Positions 14,979 to 23,312 are shown, counted from the stretch's first letter. The stretch is DNA of 47,266 nt from Methyloversatilis discipulorum (GCF_018780585.1 NZ_JADMJL010000005.1:1-47266), one strand, 5' to 3'. Notes: generated by a model from the sequence alone, not told the origin. Made by a program: numbers and translations.

Positions 14979-15719
14979 ATGGAAAACGGCAAGGTTGCAC
15001 TGATCACCGGCGCGGCGCGGCGCCTTGGCGCGCAGATGGCGCGCACGCTGCACGACGCCGGCTGGCGGGTGGCCATCCACTACCGGCAGTCGGCGGAAGA
15101 GGCACTGCTACTGCTCGACGAGTTCAATGCGCGCCGCGCGAAAAGCGCCTGCTGCCTGTCGGCCGACCTGCTCGATACCGCCCGTCTGCCCGAACTGGTC
15201 GACAAGACGCTGGCGAAATTCGGGCGCCTGGACGCGCTGATCAACAACGCCTCGTCCTTCTACCCGACGCCGATCGGCACCATCATGCAGCGCGACTGGG
15301 ACGACCTGACCGGCAGCAACTTCCGCGCGCCGCTCTTCCTGTCGCAGGCGGCCGCGCCAGCGCTGCGCGACAGCGGCGGCTGCATCGTCAATATTGCCGA
15401 CATCCACGCCGAACGACCGCTGCCGGGCTATGCGCTGTACAGCGCCTCGAAGGGCGCACTGGCGACGCTGACGCGAGCGCTGGCCATCGATCTGGCGCCG
15501 CGGGTGCGCGTCAATGGCGTGGCGCCGGGGCCCATCCAGTGGCCGGAGAACGACCTGTTCGATCCGGAAGAACGCGCCCGCATCGTGCGGCATACCCTGT
15601 TGCAGCGAGAAGGCGACCCACAGGACATCGCACGTACGGTACGCTTCCTGATCGAGGACGCGCCCTACATCACCGGTCAGATCATCGCCGTCGATGGCGG
15701 GCGCAGCGTGCACCTGTGA
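14979..15719 (+). CDS. folM: Pteridine reductase / dihydromonapterin reductase-like SDR
   Basis: This 246-residue short-chain dehydrogenase starts at ATG 14979. The Rossmann motif TGAARRLG, with two Arg residues, is the pteridine-reductase/FolM form that selects NADPH. NNASSFYPTPIG, the catalytic YSASK and a C-terminal DGGRSVHL complete the fold. FolM enzymes reduce dihydromonapterin or dihydrofolate, supplying reduced pterins. Assignment to FolM rather than another pteridine-reductase-like SDR rests on the TGAARRLG motif and overall length. Confidence 0.82.
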   Translation: MENGKVALITGAARRLGAQMARTLHDAGWRVAIHYRQSAEEALLLLDEFNARRAKSACCLSADLLDTARLPELVDKTLAKFGRLDALINNASSFYPTPIGTIMQRDWDDLTGSNFRAPLFLSQAAAPALRDSGGCIVNIADIHAERPLPGYALYSASKGALATLTRALAIDLAPRVRVNGVAPGPIQWPENDLFDPEERARIVRHTLLQREGDPQDIARTVRFLIEDAPYITGQIIAVDGGRSVHL

Positions 15720-15781
15720 CGCATCCGTCAGACCTTCGTCGGATTGCCGGCGCGTCGTCGCACGTATATCGTCGGTAATTG

Positions 15782-15838
15782 TAAAATGACGTAAATGCCT
15801 GACGTTGAAGCACTGACCTCGGGCCCTGACGTTGAAGC
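15782..15838 (+). promoter_or_regulatory. Candidate promoter with three TGACGT repeats before the cyclase gene
   Basis: A TAAAAT hexamer (15782-15787) in an unusually AT-rich patch could be a -10 element, though no good -35 is spaced for it. TGACGT occurs at 15787-15792, 15800-15805 and 15827-15832. The last two are part of a 14-base direct repeat, CCTGACGTTGAAGC, spaced 27 bases apart. Tandem direct sites could bind a regulator. Confidence 0.35.
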
Positions 15839-15858
15839 CCTATGCCACCCGGCCTGCC

Positions 15859-16749
15859 ATGAGTTCCCAACCTAAATCTGTGTGCGTGCTGTTCGCCGAC
15901 GTCTCCGGCAGCACCCGGCTCTACGAGAAGCTGGGTGACGCCGAAGCGCTGCGCGCCGTGGAACGCTGCCTCAATCGCATGCGGCGCGTGGTCGACGGGC
16001 ATGGCGGCAAGGTGATCAAGACCATAGGCGACGAGGTGATGACCACCTTCCCCAATGCCGACGCGGGCATACAGGCCGCCTGTGAGATGCAGCATCGGGT
16101 GACCGATCTGCCGCCGGTGTCGGGCGTCAAGCTGGCGATCCGTGTCGGCTTCCACTTCGGACCGGCGATCGAGGAGAACGACGACGTGTTCGGCGACACC
16201 GTCAACACGGCGGCGCGCATGGCGGGCCTGGCCAAGGCCGGGCAGATCATCACCACCGCCGAAACGCTGGCTGCGGTGACGCTGTCGATGGGGCCGGAAG
16301 TGCGCGAGATCGACGCACTGACGGTGAAGGGCAAGGCCGAGGATGTGCGCGTCTGCGAAGTGCTGTGGCAGGAGGGCGCCGACCTGACGATGAAGGCGTC
16401 GAGCATTGTCGCCACCTATAACGTGGCGCGGCTGCTGGTGCGCTACCGCGATACCGAACTGACGGTGGACAACGCGCACGGCCCGCTCACTCTGGGCCGC
16501 GACATGAGCAACGAGGTCGTGATCAAGGACCAGCGCGCGTCGCGCAATCACGCGCGCATCGAGCGCCGGCGCGACAAGTTCGTGCTGGTCGACCAGAGCA
16601 CCAACGGCACTTTCCTGCGCATCGAGGGCGAGAACGAGGTGGTACTCAAGCGCGAGGAGATCATCCTGCGCGGCCAGGGCACCATCGGCTTCGGCCACAG
16701 CGCGCTCGAGCAGGGCATAGACCTGATGAGCTTCGAAGTGCTGGAGTGA
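15859..16749 (+). CDS. Class III adenylate/guanylate cyclase with C-terminal FHA domain
   Basis: I start at ATG 15859 (MSSQPKS), giving 296 residues; a TTG nine codons upstream is less likely. The cyclase domain (about 6-170) keeps both metal-binding Asp residues: Asp14 in FADVSGSTRLYE and Asp58 in KTIGDEVMTTF. GDTVNTAARM, with Asp113 and Arg120, is also present. The FHA domain (about 190-275) has the pThr-pocket residues in LTLGRDMSNEVVIKD, ASRNHARI and STNGTFL. There is no membrane segment, so it is cytosolic. Tail-to-tail orientation with the Ser/Thr kinase gene, 73 bases apart, suggests a phospho-dependent partnership (inference). Confidence 0.92.
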   Translation: MSSQPKSVCVLFADVSGSTRLYEKLGDAEALRAVERCLNRMRRVVDGHGGKVIKTIGDEVMTTFPNADAGIQAACEMQHRVTDLPPVSGVKLAIRVGFHFGPAIEENDDVFGDTVNTAARMAGLAKAGQIITTAETLAAVTLSMGPEVREIDALTVKGKAEDVRVCEVLWQEGADLTMKASSIVATYNVARLLVRYRDTELTVDNAHGPLTLGRDMSNEVVIKDQRASRNHARIERRRDKFVLVDQSTNGTFLRIEGENEVVLKREEIILRGQGTIGFGHSALEQGIDLMSFEVLE

Positions 16750-16822
16750 GGGGCGTAGCCCTTACTGGCACCTGAAGCGTGGTTCCGCGGTCGCCGCCGG
16801 CTGGCACGGCGGCCCGCGGCGG

Positions 16823-19222
16823 TCAGATGCTGATGCGCTTGCGCAGTTCGGGGCTGTGCACCACCGCTTCACGCCGCGACGGCGAGGCTTCCATCAGCCC
16901 GGCCGGCGGCAGGGTCTGCAGCTTCGCCACCATGTCCGGCGCGGCGCAGGCCGGGTCGAAACTGAGCGTCACGGCGTCGGGCGTGCTCGACGCGACGCTG
17001 AGGCAGTTGCGGCCCAGCTTGCGCGACAGCGGCATCAGAATGCCAGCCTGTACGTTCTGGCCGGCGTCGGCGAGGCCGCCCGACATGTCGACCACGAATT
17101 CCGCGCGCTCGCTGCCCAGCGACTTCACTTCAGTTGCCAACACCGCACGCAGCGACGCGATTTCGCGCAGCAGCGAGCCGGCGACTTCCTCGCCCGGCAG
17201 GCCGGTGAGTTGCAGCGCCACCTTGCGGGCGGTGAAATGGAAGTGGCTGAGGAAAAACTCGCGACTGAACTGTTCGCCGACGCGCTTGCCGATATCGGCC
17301 AGCGCCTTCTCCTCGGACGTCCAGCTGGTGCCTTCCGGCACCTCGGTGTTCAGATAGACCTCTTCGCCGGACTTGCGGTCGGTGCAGCGCACCGTCCATG
17401 AGGTCAGCACGACCTTGTCGATCACCAGACCGGATGCCGCCAGCCGGACGCTCAGCCGCTTGAAGCGCACCTCGCCGTCGATCGCGAAGTCGGCGTTCTG
17501 GCCGGCGCCGGCCTCGTCGTTCCAGGTGCGGAAGCCGAAGCCCTGGATGTGCTGCTTCAATGTGTTCTCGGCCAGTTGAGAACGCAGGGGAGGAACGGTC
17601 GGATCGCCGTCCGGCCACAACGACGACACGGCGACCGCGATCTTCGGGTCGCCGTTGTTGCGGATGAACTCGACCCGTTCGTCCTGCGACATCTGGTTCA
17701 GCGACTTCTGCACCTGGCGCACGCGCACTGCCGCACGCACTTCGCCGGACATCAGACCGTCCTTGCCCAGTTGCGCCGGACCTTCTTCCAGCACCGCCTG
17801 TATGAAGTCGCCGCTGCGGTCGAGCAGGCGCGCCTGCAGCACGTCGTAGTGCGCGTTCACCGACTTCGGGTCGACGAACAGCGCAACCGCCTTTTCCAGT
17901 ATCTGGCGGCGCGCGTCGTCGCGCATGGCCTGGTTCAGCGCGTTGCGGTCATTGGCCAGCCTGGGGTCGCCGGGATCGGCCAGTCCGATGGCGCTGATGA
18001 TGGCGACACCCGGATCCAGCGCTGCCGCCGGTGCCGCGGGCGGTGGCGCTACGGCGACGGGGGCCGTGTCGGCTGCGAGCGGCGCGGGCGTGGGTGCGGA
18101 CGGGGTCGGCTCGGAGCCGCCACCGAGGTAGGTCCAGGCACCGCCGGCAATCAGCAGTGCGGCGACGCCGGCCGCGATGAGCATCGGATTGCGCTTTGCC
18201 GCCACCGGCGGCGTGGCTGGAGACGCCGTTTCGGCCGTCGTGCGTGCCGTTGCCGGTGCGGGCTGGGGGCGCGGCGCGGGCTCGACCGCTGGCGGCGCCG
18301 GCATGCGCGCGGTCTGCAATGTCGCGTCCGGCGTCGCCGACAGCACCGTGGCGTCGTCGTCGTCCAGGCTCACGACGGTGGCGTCGTCGTCGGCAACCGG
18401 CGCCGACAGCGCCGCGTCGAGTGCACGGCGGAATTCGGCTGCGCTCTGGAAGCGGTCCTCCGGCCGTTTGGCCATCGCCCGCTTGACCACCGCGTCGATG
18501 CGCGGCGACACATGGACGTTCAGCACCGACGGCCAGGGCGGATCTTCCTTCAGCACCTTGTGCATGATGGTGGTGAGCGCGCCGGTAAAGGGCTTCTCGC
18601 CGGTCAGCAACTGGTACAGCACGACGCCGGCCGAGAACAGGTCGCTGCGCCCGTCCACCGTCTGTCCCATGAACTGTTCGGGCGACATGTAGGACGGCGT
18701 GCCCATCACGGTGCCGGCCTGGGTCAGGTTCGACGATTCGATGCGGGCCACGCCGAAGTCGGCCACCTTCACCGTGCCGTCGGCGAGCAGGATGATGTTG
18801 GCCGGCTTGATGTCGCGGTGGGTGACACCGTTGCGGTGGGCGTGCTCCAGCGCGTCGAGCAGCTGGTCCATGACGCGGCCGACGGTGGACAGCGGAATGC
18901 GCTCGTCGGAGTCGAAGGCATCCTTCAGCTCGCGTCCCTGCACGAATTCCATCGCGATGAAGGCGGTACCGTCCGCCTCTTCCCCATATTCGTAGATGGC
19001 CACCACGTTCGGGTGGTTGAGCCGGCCGGCCGCCTGTGCCTCGCGCTTGAAGCGGGCGATCACCTCGTCCGCCTCGCTGCGTTCCAGCTGTTCGCGCTTG
19101 AGCGTCTTGATGGCGACCCGGCGGTCGATCACCGGGTCACGCCCCTCATAGACGATGCCCATCGCGCCCTGGCCCAGTTCGCGCAGGATGTCGTACTTGC
19201 CCAGTCTGGCAGGAATGCTCAC
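16823..19222 (-). CDS. Membrane Ser/Thr protein kinase (PknB-type) with exported C-terminus
   Basis: The N-terminal kinase domain (about 8-270) is complete: GQGAMGIVYEG loop, Lys39 in VAIKT, HRDIKPAN (135-142), DFG (155-157) and SPEQ. A juxtamembrane stretch (about 278-307) repeats Asp-Ala-Thr (DDATVVSL, DDATVLSA, PDATLQTA), plausible autophosphorylation and FHA-docking Thr residues. A Pro/Ala linker leads to a transmembrane helix at about 347-365. A second Pro/Ala linker and an exported domain of nearly 400 residues follow. The exported part contains FAIDGEVRFKRLSV and IGKRVGEQFSREFF, a pattern like CsgG/LpoB-type envelope domains (a resemblance only). The two genes upstream on the same strand encode exported proteins, with gaps of 30 and 75 bases, so a three-gene unit is likely. 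Confidence 0.92.
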   Translation of the reverse strand: MSIPARLGKYDILRELGQGAMGIVYEGRDPVIDRRVAIKTLKREQLERSEADEVIARFKREAQAAGRLNHPNVVAIYEYGEEADGTAFIAMEFVQGRELKDAFDSDERIPLSTVGRVMDQLLDALEHAHRNGVTHRDIKPANIILLADGTVKVADFGVARIESSNLTQAGTVMGTPSYMSPEQFMGQTVDGRSDLFSAGVVLYQLLTGEKPFTGALTTIMHKVLKEDPPWPSVLNVHVSPRIDAVVKRAMAKRPEDRFQSAAEFRRALDAALSAPVADDDATVVSLDDDDATVLSATPDATLQTARMPAPPAVEPAPRPQPAPATARTTAETASPATPPVAAKRNPMLIAAGVAALLIAGGAWTYLGGGSEPTPSAPTPAPLAADTAPVAVAPPPAAPAAALDPGVAIISAIGLADPGDPRLANDRNALNQAMRDDARRQILEKAVALFVDPKSVNAHYDVLQARLLDRSGDFIQAVLEEGPAQLGKDGLMSGEVRAAVRVRQVQKSLNQMSQDERVEFIRNNGDPKIAVAVSSLWPDGDPTVPPLRSQLAENTLKQHIQGFGFRTWNDEAGAGQNADFAIDGEVRFKRLSVRLAASGLVIDKVVLTSWTVRCTDRKSGEEVYLNTEVPEGTSWTSEEKALADIGKRVGEQFSREFFLSHFHFTARKVALQLTGLPGEEVAGSLLREIASLRAVLATEVKSLGSERAEFVVDMSGGLADAGQNVQAGILMPLSRKLGRNCLSVASSTPDAVTLSFDPACAAPDMVAKLQTLPPAGLMEASPSRREAVVHSPELRKRISI

Positions 19223-19252
19223 GAGGCGTGCTCCGGCGGCGTTGGCGGGGAA

Positions 19253-20068
19253 TTACTTGTACTTGGCGTCGATTTCCCAGACCGACTTCTGCACCAGACG
19301 CTGCACCATGCCGTCGAGCGTGATGCCGCCTTCCTGACTGCTGGACACGCCGAGGATGGAGCTGCCCTTGGCGCCCACTTCCATCTTCTCTTCGGTATAG
19401 CCCTGCGCCAGCTGCTCGGTGGTGTTGGCGTCCATGATCTTGTAGCGCATGCCGATGATCCAGACGCCGGCTGCGGCGCCGGTTTCGACCGAACCCACGG
19501 CCTCGCCGGCGGCATAGCTGCCGCGGCTGCCGCCAAGGATGCCGATGATGTTGCCGAGGGTACGGCCGCTGACGCCTTCCTTCGCGGCGGCGACCTGCTC
19601 TGCCTTCAGGATGTCGAACTTGACCACGTACTTGGTCGTCTTGAACTTGCCCTTCTGCAGCATCTTGCGCGCGGAACCGGGATCGCCCATCGAGTAGGCG
19701 AGCTGGAACTCGTTCAGCAGCGGACCCATGTCCGAACGTTCGAGCACCTTGAAATTGGCCTGCGACAGTTCCAGCTCGCCGAAATCGGCGATGTTGTTCG
19801 ACGCGAACTTCTGCGTGAACGTGGCGTTGTTGCTCTTGATCTCGCCCGGCACGACGACCACCGTGGGGCCCGGCTTGTTCTTGTTGCTGTATTCGACAGC
19901 CTTGTACATCGCCTTGTCGGCGCTTTCGTTGGCCTTCTGCGACACGCTGTCGCCGGCGGTCGGCGAAGCGCTTTCGAACGTGGGCTGGGCGTACGCCAGC
20001 GGCAGCAGGCTGCCAACGGCAGCGGCAAATGCCGCGGATTTCAGTGCGCGATGCAAGGTGAAGTTCAT
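19253..20068 (-). CDS. CsgG/HfaB-like exported protein
   Basis: This 271-residue exported protein has a signal peptide ending near LAYAQ. No lipobox Cys is visible, unlike classic CsgG. The central part, LELSQANFKVLERSDMGPLLNE, then TKYVVKFDILKAEQV, matches the CsgG-family pattern of a strand, an 'ERSDM' helix start and a second strand pair. A Gly/Ala-rich stretch (about 170-200) could line a pore or be a flexible loop. CsgG proteins form outer-membrane secretion channels; whether this one does is unknown. It lies 30 bases upstream of the membrane kinase gene and 75 bases downstream of another exported-protein gene. A curli operon is not seen here. Confidence 0.72.
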   Translation of the reverse strand: MNFTLHRALKSAAFAAAVGSLLPLAYAQPTFESASPTAGDSVSQKANESADKAMYKAVEYSNKNKPGPTVVVVPGEIKSNNATFTQKFASNNIADFGELELSQANFKVLERSDMGPLLNEFQLAYSMGDPGSARKMLQKGKFKTTKYVVKFDILKAEQVAAAKEGVSGRTLGNIIGILGGSRGSYAAGEAVGSVETGAAAGVWIIGMRYKIMDANTTEQLAQGYTEEKMEVGAKGSSILGVSSSQEGGITLDGMVQRLVQKSVWEIDAKYK

Positions 20069-20143
20069 GGAGGTCCCTTTCTCTGAAGATTGCTGGGACG
20101 CCTGCGCCCCGTTATGTGTCCGCGCGGTCGGGCCGCGCGGTGC

Positions 20144-20833
20144 CTATTTGCTTTTCTTCTTGCCGCTTGCGGGCGGATTGGCCGCGCAGTAGCCGCCGAG
20201 CAGCGTGCTGACGACGGCGTCGGCCTGTTCTTCGATCAGCGTGCCGGCCATGCCGAGCGTGTCGCCGCCGGAATACGATTCGGCTTTCGCGCTGGCTTCG
20301 GAAATCAGCTTTCCGCCCGGGGTCATCAGTACGTACGCAATCGAAACATAGACCTCCGGAATGCGCAGCACAGGGTTGATCGCCGAACGGGAGTCGATCG
20401 TGCCGCGCATCACCAGCTGCGCACCCATCTTCTTCGATGCGGCCAGCGCTGCGTCCGGGTCGTTGCGGAAGTAGGCGTCGACCTCGGCCTGCGCGATCTG
20501 CGCGCGAATTTCCTGCTGGGAATAGGTGCGGATGCCGTGCTTGAGCAGGCGCTTGTTGATCGAGTTGAAATGGGGACTGAAACGGGCCTGCTCGGCAGTG
20601 ACTCCTTCGCCGGTCCGCTCGCCCATCACGATCATGATTTTCCGGCGCCGCAGTTCGTCGAGGCAGGCCGGCGGCAGCGACAGCACATGCGCGGCAGCGG
20701 CGGCGCGGGCTTGCTCGTCCGCGGCGGCGTCCTTCTTCGCGTCTTCGGAGAAGCTGAAGGCAAGGGCGCCGGGGGTCGCGATGGCGAGGACAGTGGCGAG
20801 CAGAGCGGGGCGCAGGAATCGGTCGCGCAACAT
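20144..20833 (-). CDS. Exported protein of unknown function, first gene of the kinase unit
   Basis: This is a 229-residue protein with a signal peptide ending near PGALAF. An Ala-rich segment precedes a compact alpha/beta region containing LPPACLDELRRRKIMIVMG, INKRLLKHGIRTYSQQEIRAQ, GAQLVMRGTIDSR and ISEASAKAESYSG. The order of these elements (an early strand, a helix carrying 'GIRTYSQQEI', then 'A..V.RGTI' strands) resembles LpoB/CsgG-like periplasmic domains, but I cannot assign a family. Two cysteines are present. The protein ends with a Lys-rich tail. It is followed by the CsgG-like gene on the same strand. Confidence 0.65.
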   Translation of the reverse strand: MLRDRFLRPALLATVLAIATPGALAFSFSEDAKKDAAADEQARAAAAAHVLSLPPACLDELRRRKIMIVMGERTGEGVTAEQARFSPHFNSINKRLLKHGIRTYSQQEIRAQIAQAEVDAYFRNDPDAALAASKKMGAQLVMRGTIDSRSAINPVLRIPEVYVSIAYVLMTPGGKLISEASAKAESYSGGDTLGMAGTLIEEQADAVVSTLLGGYCAANPPASGKKKSK

Positions 20834-20946
20834 CGGGCAACTCCGACGTTCGAAGACGATCGACTATACCAAAAGGCTTTTGCCTGTCCGGCAGGCCCGG
20901 GGCGCCTTTCGGGGACGTCTTGTTGCATAGCGCACGAAAGCGGGTG

Positions 20947-20970
20947 CGACCCGCCACCGGGGGCGGGTCG
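20947..20970 (-). terminator. GC-rich hairpin downstream of the PsiF gene
   Basis: CGACCCGCC (20947-20955) pairs with GGCGGGTCG (20962-20970) around a six-base loop. It begins 13 bases past the PsiF stop on the minus strand. No U-tract follows, so termination is plausible but not certain. Confidence 0.45.
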
Positions 20971-20982
20971 ATGCCGCCGGGT

Positions 20983-21306
20983 TCAGGTCTTCGAGCACTC
21001 GCTGATGAAGGCCTTGCGCTCGTCACCCTTCAGCGATTTGGCGCTGGCTTCGGCGCGACACTGCTTCTTGCGCGCTGCAGCATCGTCGGACGCCTCTGCT
21101 GTCCGTGTCGCCTCGCTCTTTCCGGACGACAGGCAGCTGCTCATGAAGGTCTTTCGCTCGTCGCCCTTCAGCGACTTTTCCTTCGCCTCCTTGTTGCAGG
21201 CACGCATCCTGTCCTGCTGCGGGCCGGCGACGGCGGCATGCGGGAAGGTGGCGAGCAAGGTGATGCTGAAGAGTGTGCAGCTGAGCGTACGGCGGGTATT
21301 CGGCAT
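20983..21306 (-). CDS. PsiF-repeat exported protein
   Basis: This is a 107-residue secreted protein with a signal peptide ending near AAVAG. It contains two PsiF repeats: MRACNKEAKEKSLKGDERKT and KKQCRAEASAKSLKGDERKA. Each has its Cys and is followed by a second Cys (SSCLS, SECSK), so two small disulfide-linked helical hairpins are likely. The family is named after a phosphate-starvation-induced E. coli protein of unknown function. No Pho box is evident upstream. The gene sits alone between hprK and the kinase unit, bracketed by hairpins. Confidence 0.85.
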   Translation of the reverse strand: MPNTRRTLSCTLFSITLLATFPHAAVAGPQQDRMRACNKEAKEKSLKGDERKTFMSSCLSSGKSEATRTAEASDDAAARKKQCRAEASAKSLKGDERKAFISECSKT

Positions 21307-21344
21307 GACTGAGCTCCTGGCTGTGCAGCATGAAATGACAATAC

Positions 21345-21372
21345 CGACGGCAGCCCCGGCGGGCTGCCGTCG
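21345..21372 (-). terminator. Strong 12-bp hairpin after hprK
   Basis: CGACGGCAGCCC (21345-21356) pairs perfectly with GGGCTGCCGTCG (21361-21372) across a four-base loop. It lies 42 bases beyond the hprK stop and just upstream of the PsiF gene, so it probably ends the long minus-strand transcript. It lacks a strong U-run. Confidence 0.6.
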
Positions 21373-21413
21373 TGCATGTTATGCATATGTCATCATCATG
21401 TACAGTCGCCGGG

Positions 21414-22349
21414 TCAGCCGTCCTCCCCGCCCAGGGCGCGGCGCTGGCGTTCGACGAATTCGAGCGTCGAATCGATGCCGCGGAAACTCAGTATCGTGGT
21501 GCGCACGGCGGCTTCGACCAGCACCGCCAGGTTGCGGCCGGCGGCAACCGGGATGACCACTTTGCGTATCTTGACGCCGAGGATGTCCATCACTTCGTTG
21601 TCCAGCGGCATGCGCGTGGCTTCGGGCAGACCGGTCACCTGCTTCTGCAGATGCACGACCAGTTGCAGCTTCATCTTGCGCCGACAGGCGGTTTCGCCGA
21701 ATACGGTGCGGATATTCAGTACGCCCAGCCCGCGCACTTCGAGGAAGTCCTTCAGCAGTTCCGGGCAGCGTCCTTCGAGCACATTGGGCGCGATGCGCGA
21801 AATGTCGACGCAATCGTCGGCCACCAGGCCGTGACCGCGCGAAATCAGTTCCAGCGCCAGTTCGCTCTTGCCGACGCCGGAGTCGCCGGTGATCAGCACA
21901 CCCATGCCCAGCACGTCCATCGACACGCCGTGCAGCGTGGTCTGGTCCGCCAGTTCACGCGCGAGATAGGCGCGCAACTGGTCGATGACCGAGGCTGCGC
22001 TGCGCTGCGTGGTCATCAACGGGATGCCGCGGCTGGCGCAGCCGCTGCGGATGGTGGGCGGTGGATCGGCGCCATCCGCGACGATGAAGGCAGGCGGCCG
22101 GGCGTCGAGCAGGGTATCGACGATGTCTTCGACCTTGCGCGTCGAGACGCTCTCCGCCCACAGGATTTCCGGCACGCCGACGACCTGGATGCGTCGGGTG
22201 TGGATGGTGTTCAGGTGACCGACGAGGTCGGCTGGCGACAGGCCGATCTGGTCGGCGACGATCAGCGTTTCACCGCTGCCGCACTGCCATTGCAGGCGCA
22301 GCCGGTCGCGATTGTCCTCAAACAGCCGCGCGACGCTGAGTTTCCGCAT
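21414..22349 (-). CDS. hprK: HPr kinase/phosphorylase
   Basis: HprK phosphorylates and dephosphorylates a serine of HPr-type PTS carrier proteins. The 311-residue protein has the N-terminal HprK domain (about 1-130), the conserved His140 region (LHGVSMDVLG) and the P-loop GDSGVGKS (155-162). The C-terminal LEVRGLGVLNIRTVFGE and K4-loop-type region also fit. Its 5' end overlaps ptsN by 32 bases, so translation is coupled. In many proteobacteria hprK is followed by rapZ; here PsiF follows instead. Confidence 0.96.
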   Translation of the reverse strand: MRKLSVARLFEDNRDRLRLQWQCGSGETLIVADQIGLSPADLVGHLNTIHTRRIQVVGVPEILWAESVSTRKVEDIVDTLLDARPPAFIVADGADPPPTIRSGCASRGIPLMTTQRSAASVIDQLRAYLARELADQTTLHGVSMDVLGMGVLITGDSGVGKSELALELISRGHGLVADDCVDISRIAPNVLEGRCPELLKDFLEVRGLGVLNIRTVFGETACRRKMKLQLVVHLQKQVTGLPEATRMPLDNEVMDILGVKIRKVVIPVAAGRNLAVLVEAAVRTTILSFRGIDSTLEFVERQRRALGGEDG

Positions 22350-22806
22350 GCGCGGGCTGCCAGGCTGTGAACAGGGTATGGATGGCGGGTACGTCGGCGG
22401 CCTGCATCAGCTGTTCGCGGAAGGCCTTGTCGGCAAACATCTGTGCCAGCTCCGACAGGATCTGCAGATGCAGTTCGGTCGCCTGCTCCGGGACCAGCAG
22501 CACGAACAGAAGATTGACCGGGCGGCCGTCCGGCGCGTCGAAAGCGACCGGGTTTTCCAGTCGCACGAAGCCGCCGATGGCTTCCTTCAGGCCCTTGATG
22601 CGGCCATGCGGAATGGCCACACCCTGGCCGAGGCCGGTCGAACCGAGCTTTTCGCGCGCGAACAGGCTGTCGAAGACCTGGCTGCGGGCGATGCCCTGGT
22701 TGTTTTCGAAAAGCAGGCCGGCTTGTTCGAACACACGCTTCTTGCTGCTGGCGTCGAGGCCGAGGCAGATGTTCGAAACGGGCAACAGCTTTGCGATGAG
22801 CGTCAT
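22318..22806 (-). CDS. ptsN: PTS IIA-type regulatory protein (EIIA-Ntr)
   Basis: This PTS_EIIA_2-domain protein acts in the nitrogen-related phosphotransferase chain rather than in sugar import. ATG 22806 gives MTLIAKLLPV, the usual family start. The phosphorylated His67 lies in VAIPHGRIKG, followed by PVNLLFVLLVPEQ and LSELAQMFAD. Its position after rpoN and hpf and overlapping hprK is the standard betaproteobacterial order. The C-terminal tail (QPAHAETQRRAAV) is encoded within the overlap. Confidence 0.95.
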   Translation of the reverse strand: MTLIAKLLPVSNICLGLDASSKKRVFEQAGLLFENNQGIARSQVFDSLFAREKLGSTGLGQGVAIPHGRIKGLKEAIGGFVRLENPVAFDAPDGRPVNLLFVLLVPEQATELHLQILSELAQMFADKAFREQLMQAADVPAIHTLFTAWQPAHAETQRRAAV

Positions 22807-22928
22807 GTCAGGGGCTACTCCGAACACGCGGCGGGCGCGGTACCGAGGTTAACGGTCGCCGCGCCGGAAAAGTTGATTGCACTGCAACAAGGCCGCGGAT
22901 TATACGCCCCTGGCAGCGGGCAATCGTT

Positions 22929-23249
22929 TCATTCTGCCGCCTGGTGCTTCAGTGCCTCACGGGTGTGTTCGCCGGACTTCTCCTTGTGCTTCAGCACCTG
23001 GCGATCGAGCTTGTCGATCAGGTTGTCGAGCGTCGCGTACATGTCCTCGCTTTCGGCTTCCACGAAGATGTCCTTGCCGCGGACGTGCAGCGTGACTTCC
23101 GCCTTCTGTCGCAGCTTCTCCACCGACAGGATGACGGAAACGCTGGTCACGTGGTCGAAATGGCGAATCACGCGGTCGAGCTTCGTTTCGACGTATTCGC
23201 GGATGGCCGGGGTGACTTCGAGGTGATGGCCGGTGATGGTGAGGTTCAT
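22929..23249 (-). CDS. hpf: Ribosome hibernation promoting factor, short form
   Basis: This short HPF/YfiA-family protein binds the 30S subunit and promotes 100S ribosome dimers in stationary phase. It has 106 residues, the length of the short gammaproteobacterial/betaproteobacterial type, without the dimerisation extension of long [23 protein letters not shown], then [34 protein letters not shown] and LKHKEK are characteristic. A strong AAGGAGG precedes the start. It lies between rpoN and ptsN. Confidence 0.96.
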   Translation of the reverse strand: MNLTITGHHLEVTPAIREYVETKLDRVIRHFDHVTSVSVILSVEKLRQKAEVTLHVRGKDIFVEAESEDMYATLDNLIDKLDRQVLKHKEKSGEHTREALKHQAAE

Positions 23250-23312
23250 GCTGCCTCCTTTCGTTACGGGACGAAAAATGCGTGGCGATCGGGTCGGTCG
23301 ATGTGATCGGTC

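Noticed and set aside
15832-15858. TTG start extending the cyclase by nine residues
   Set aside because: The extension lies in the TGACGT repeat and has no family similarity; ATG 15859 begins the usual short leader before the cyclase core.
16750-16822. Terminator between the convergent cyclase and kinase genes
   Set aside because: Several GC-rich partial inverted repeats exist, but pairing is imperfect with bulges and no U-tract follows.
17549-20086. An 845-codon plus-strand open frame opposite the kinase and CsgG-like genes
   Set aside because: It is antisense to clearly recognisable proteins and has the Arg/Ala/Gly/His-rich composition typical of GC-rich shadow frames.
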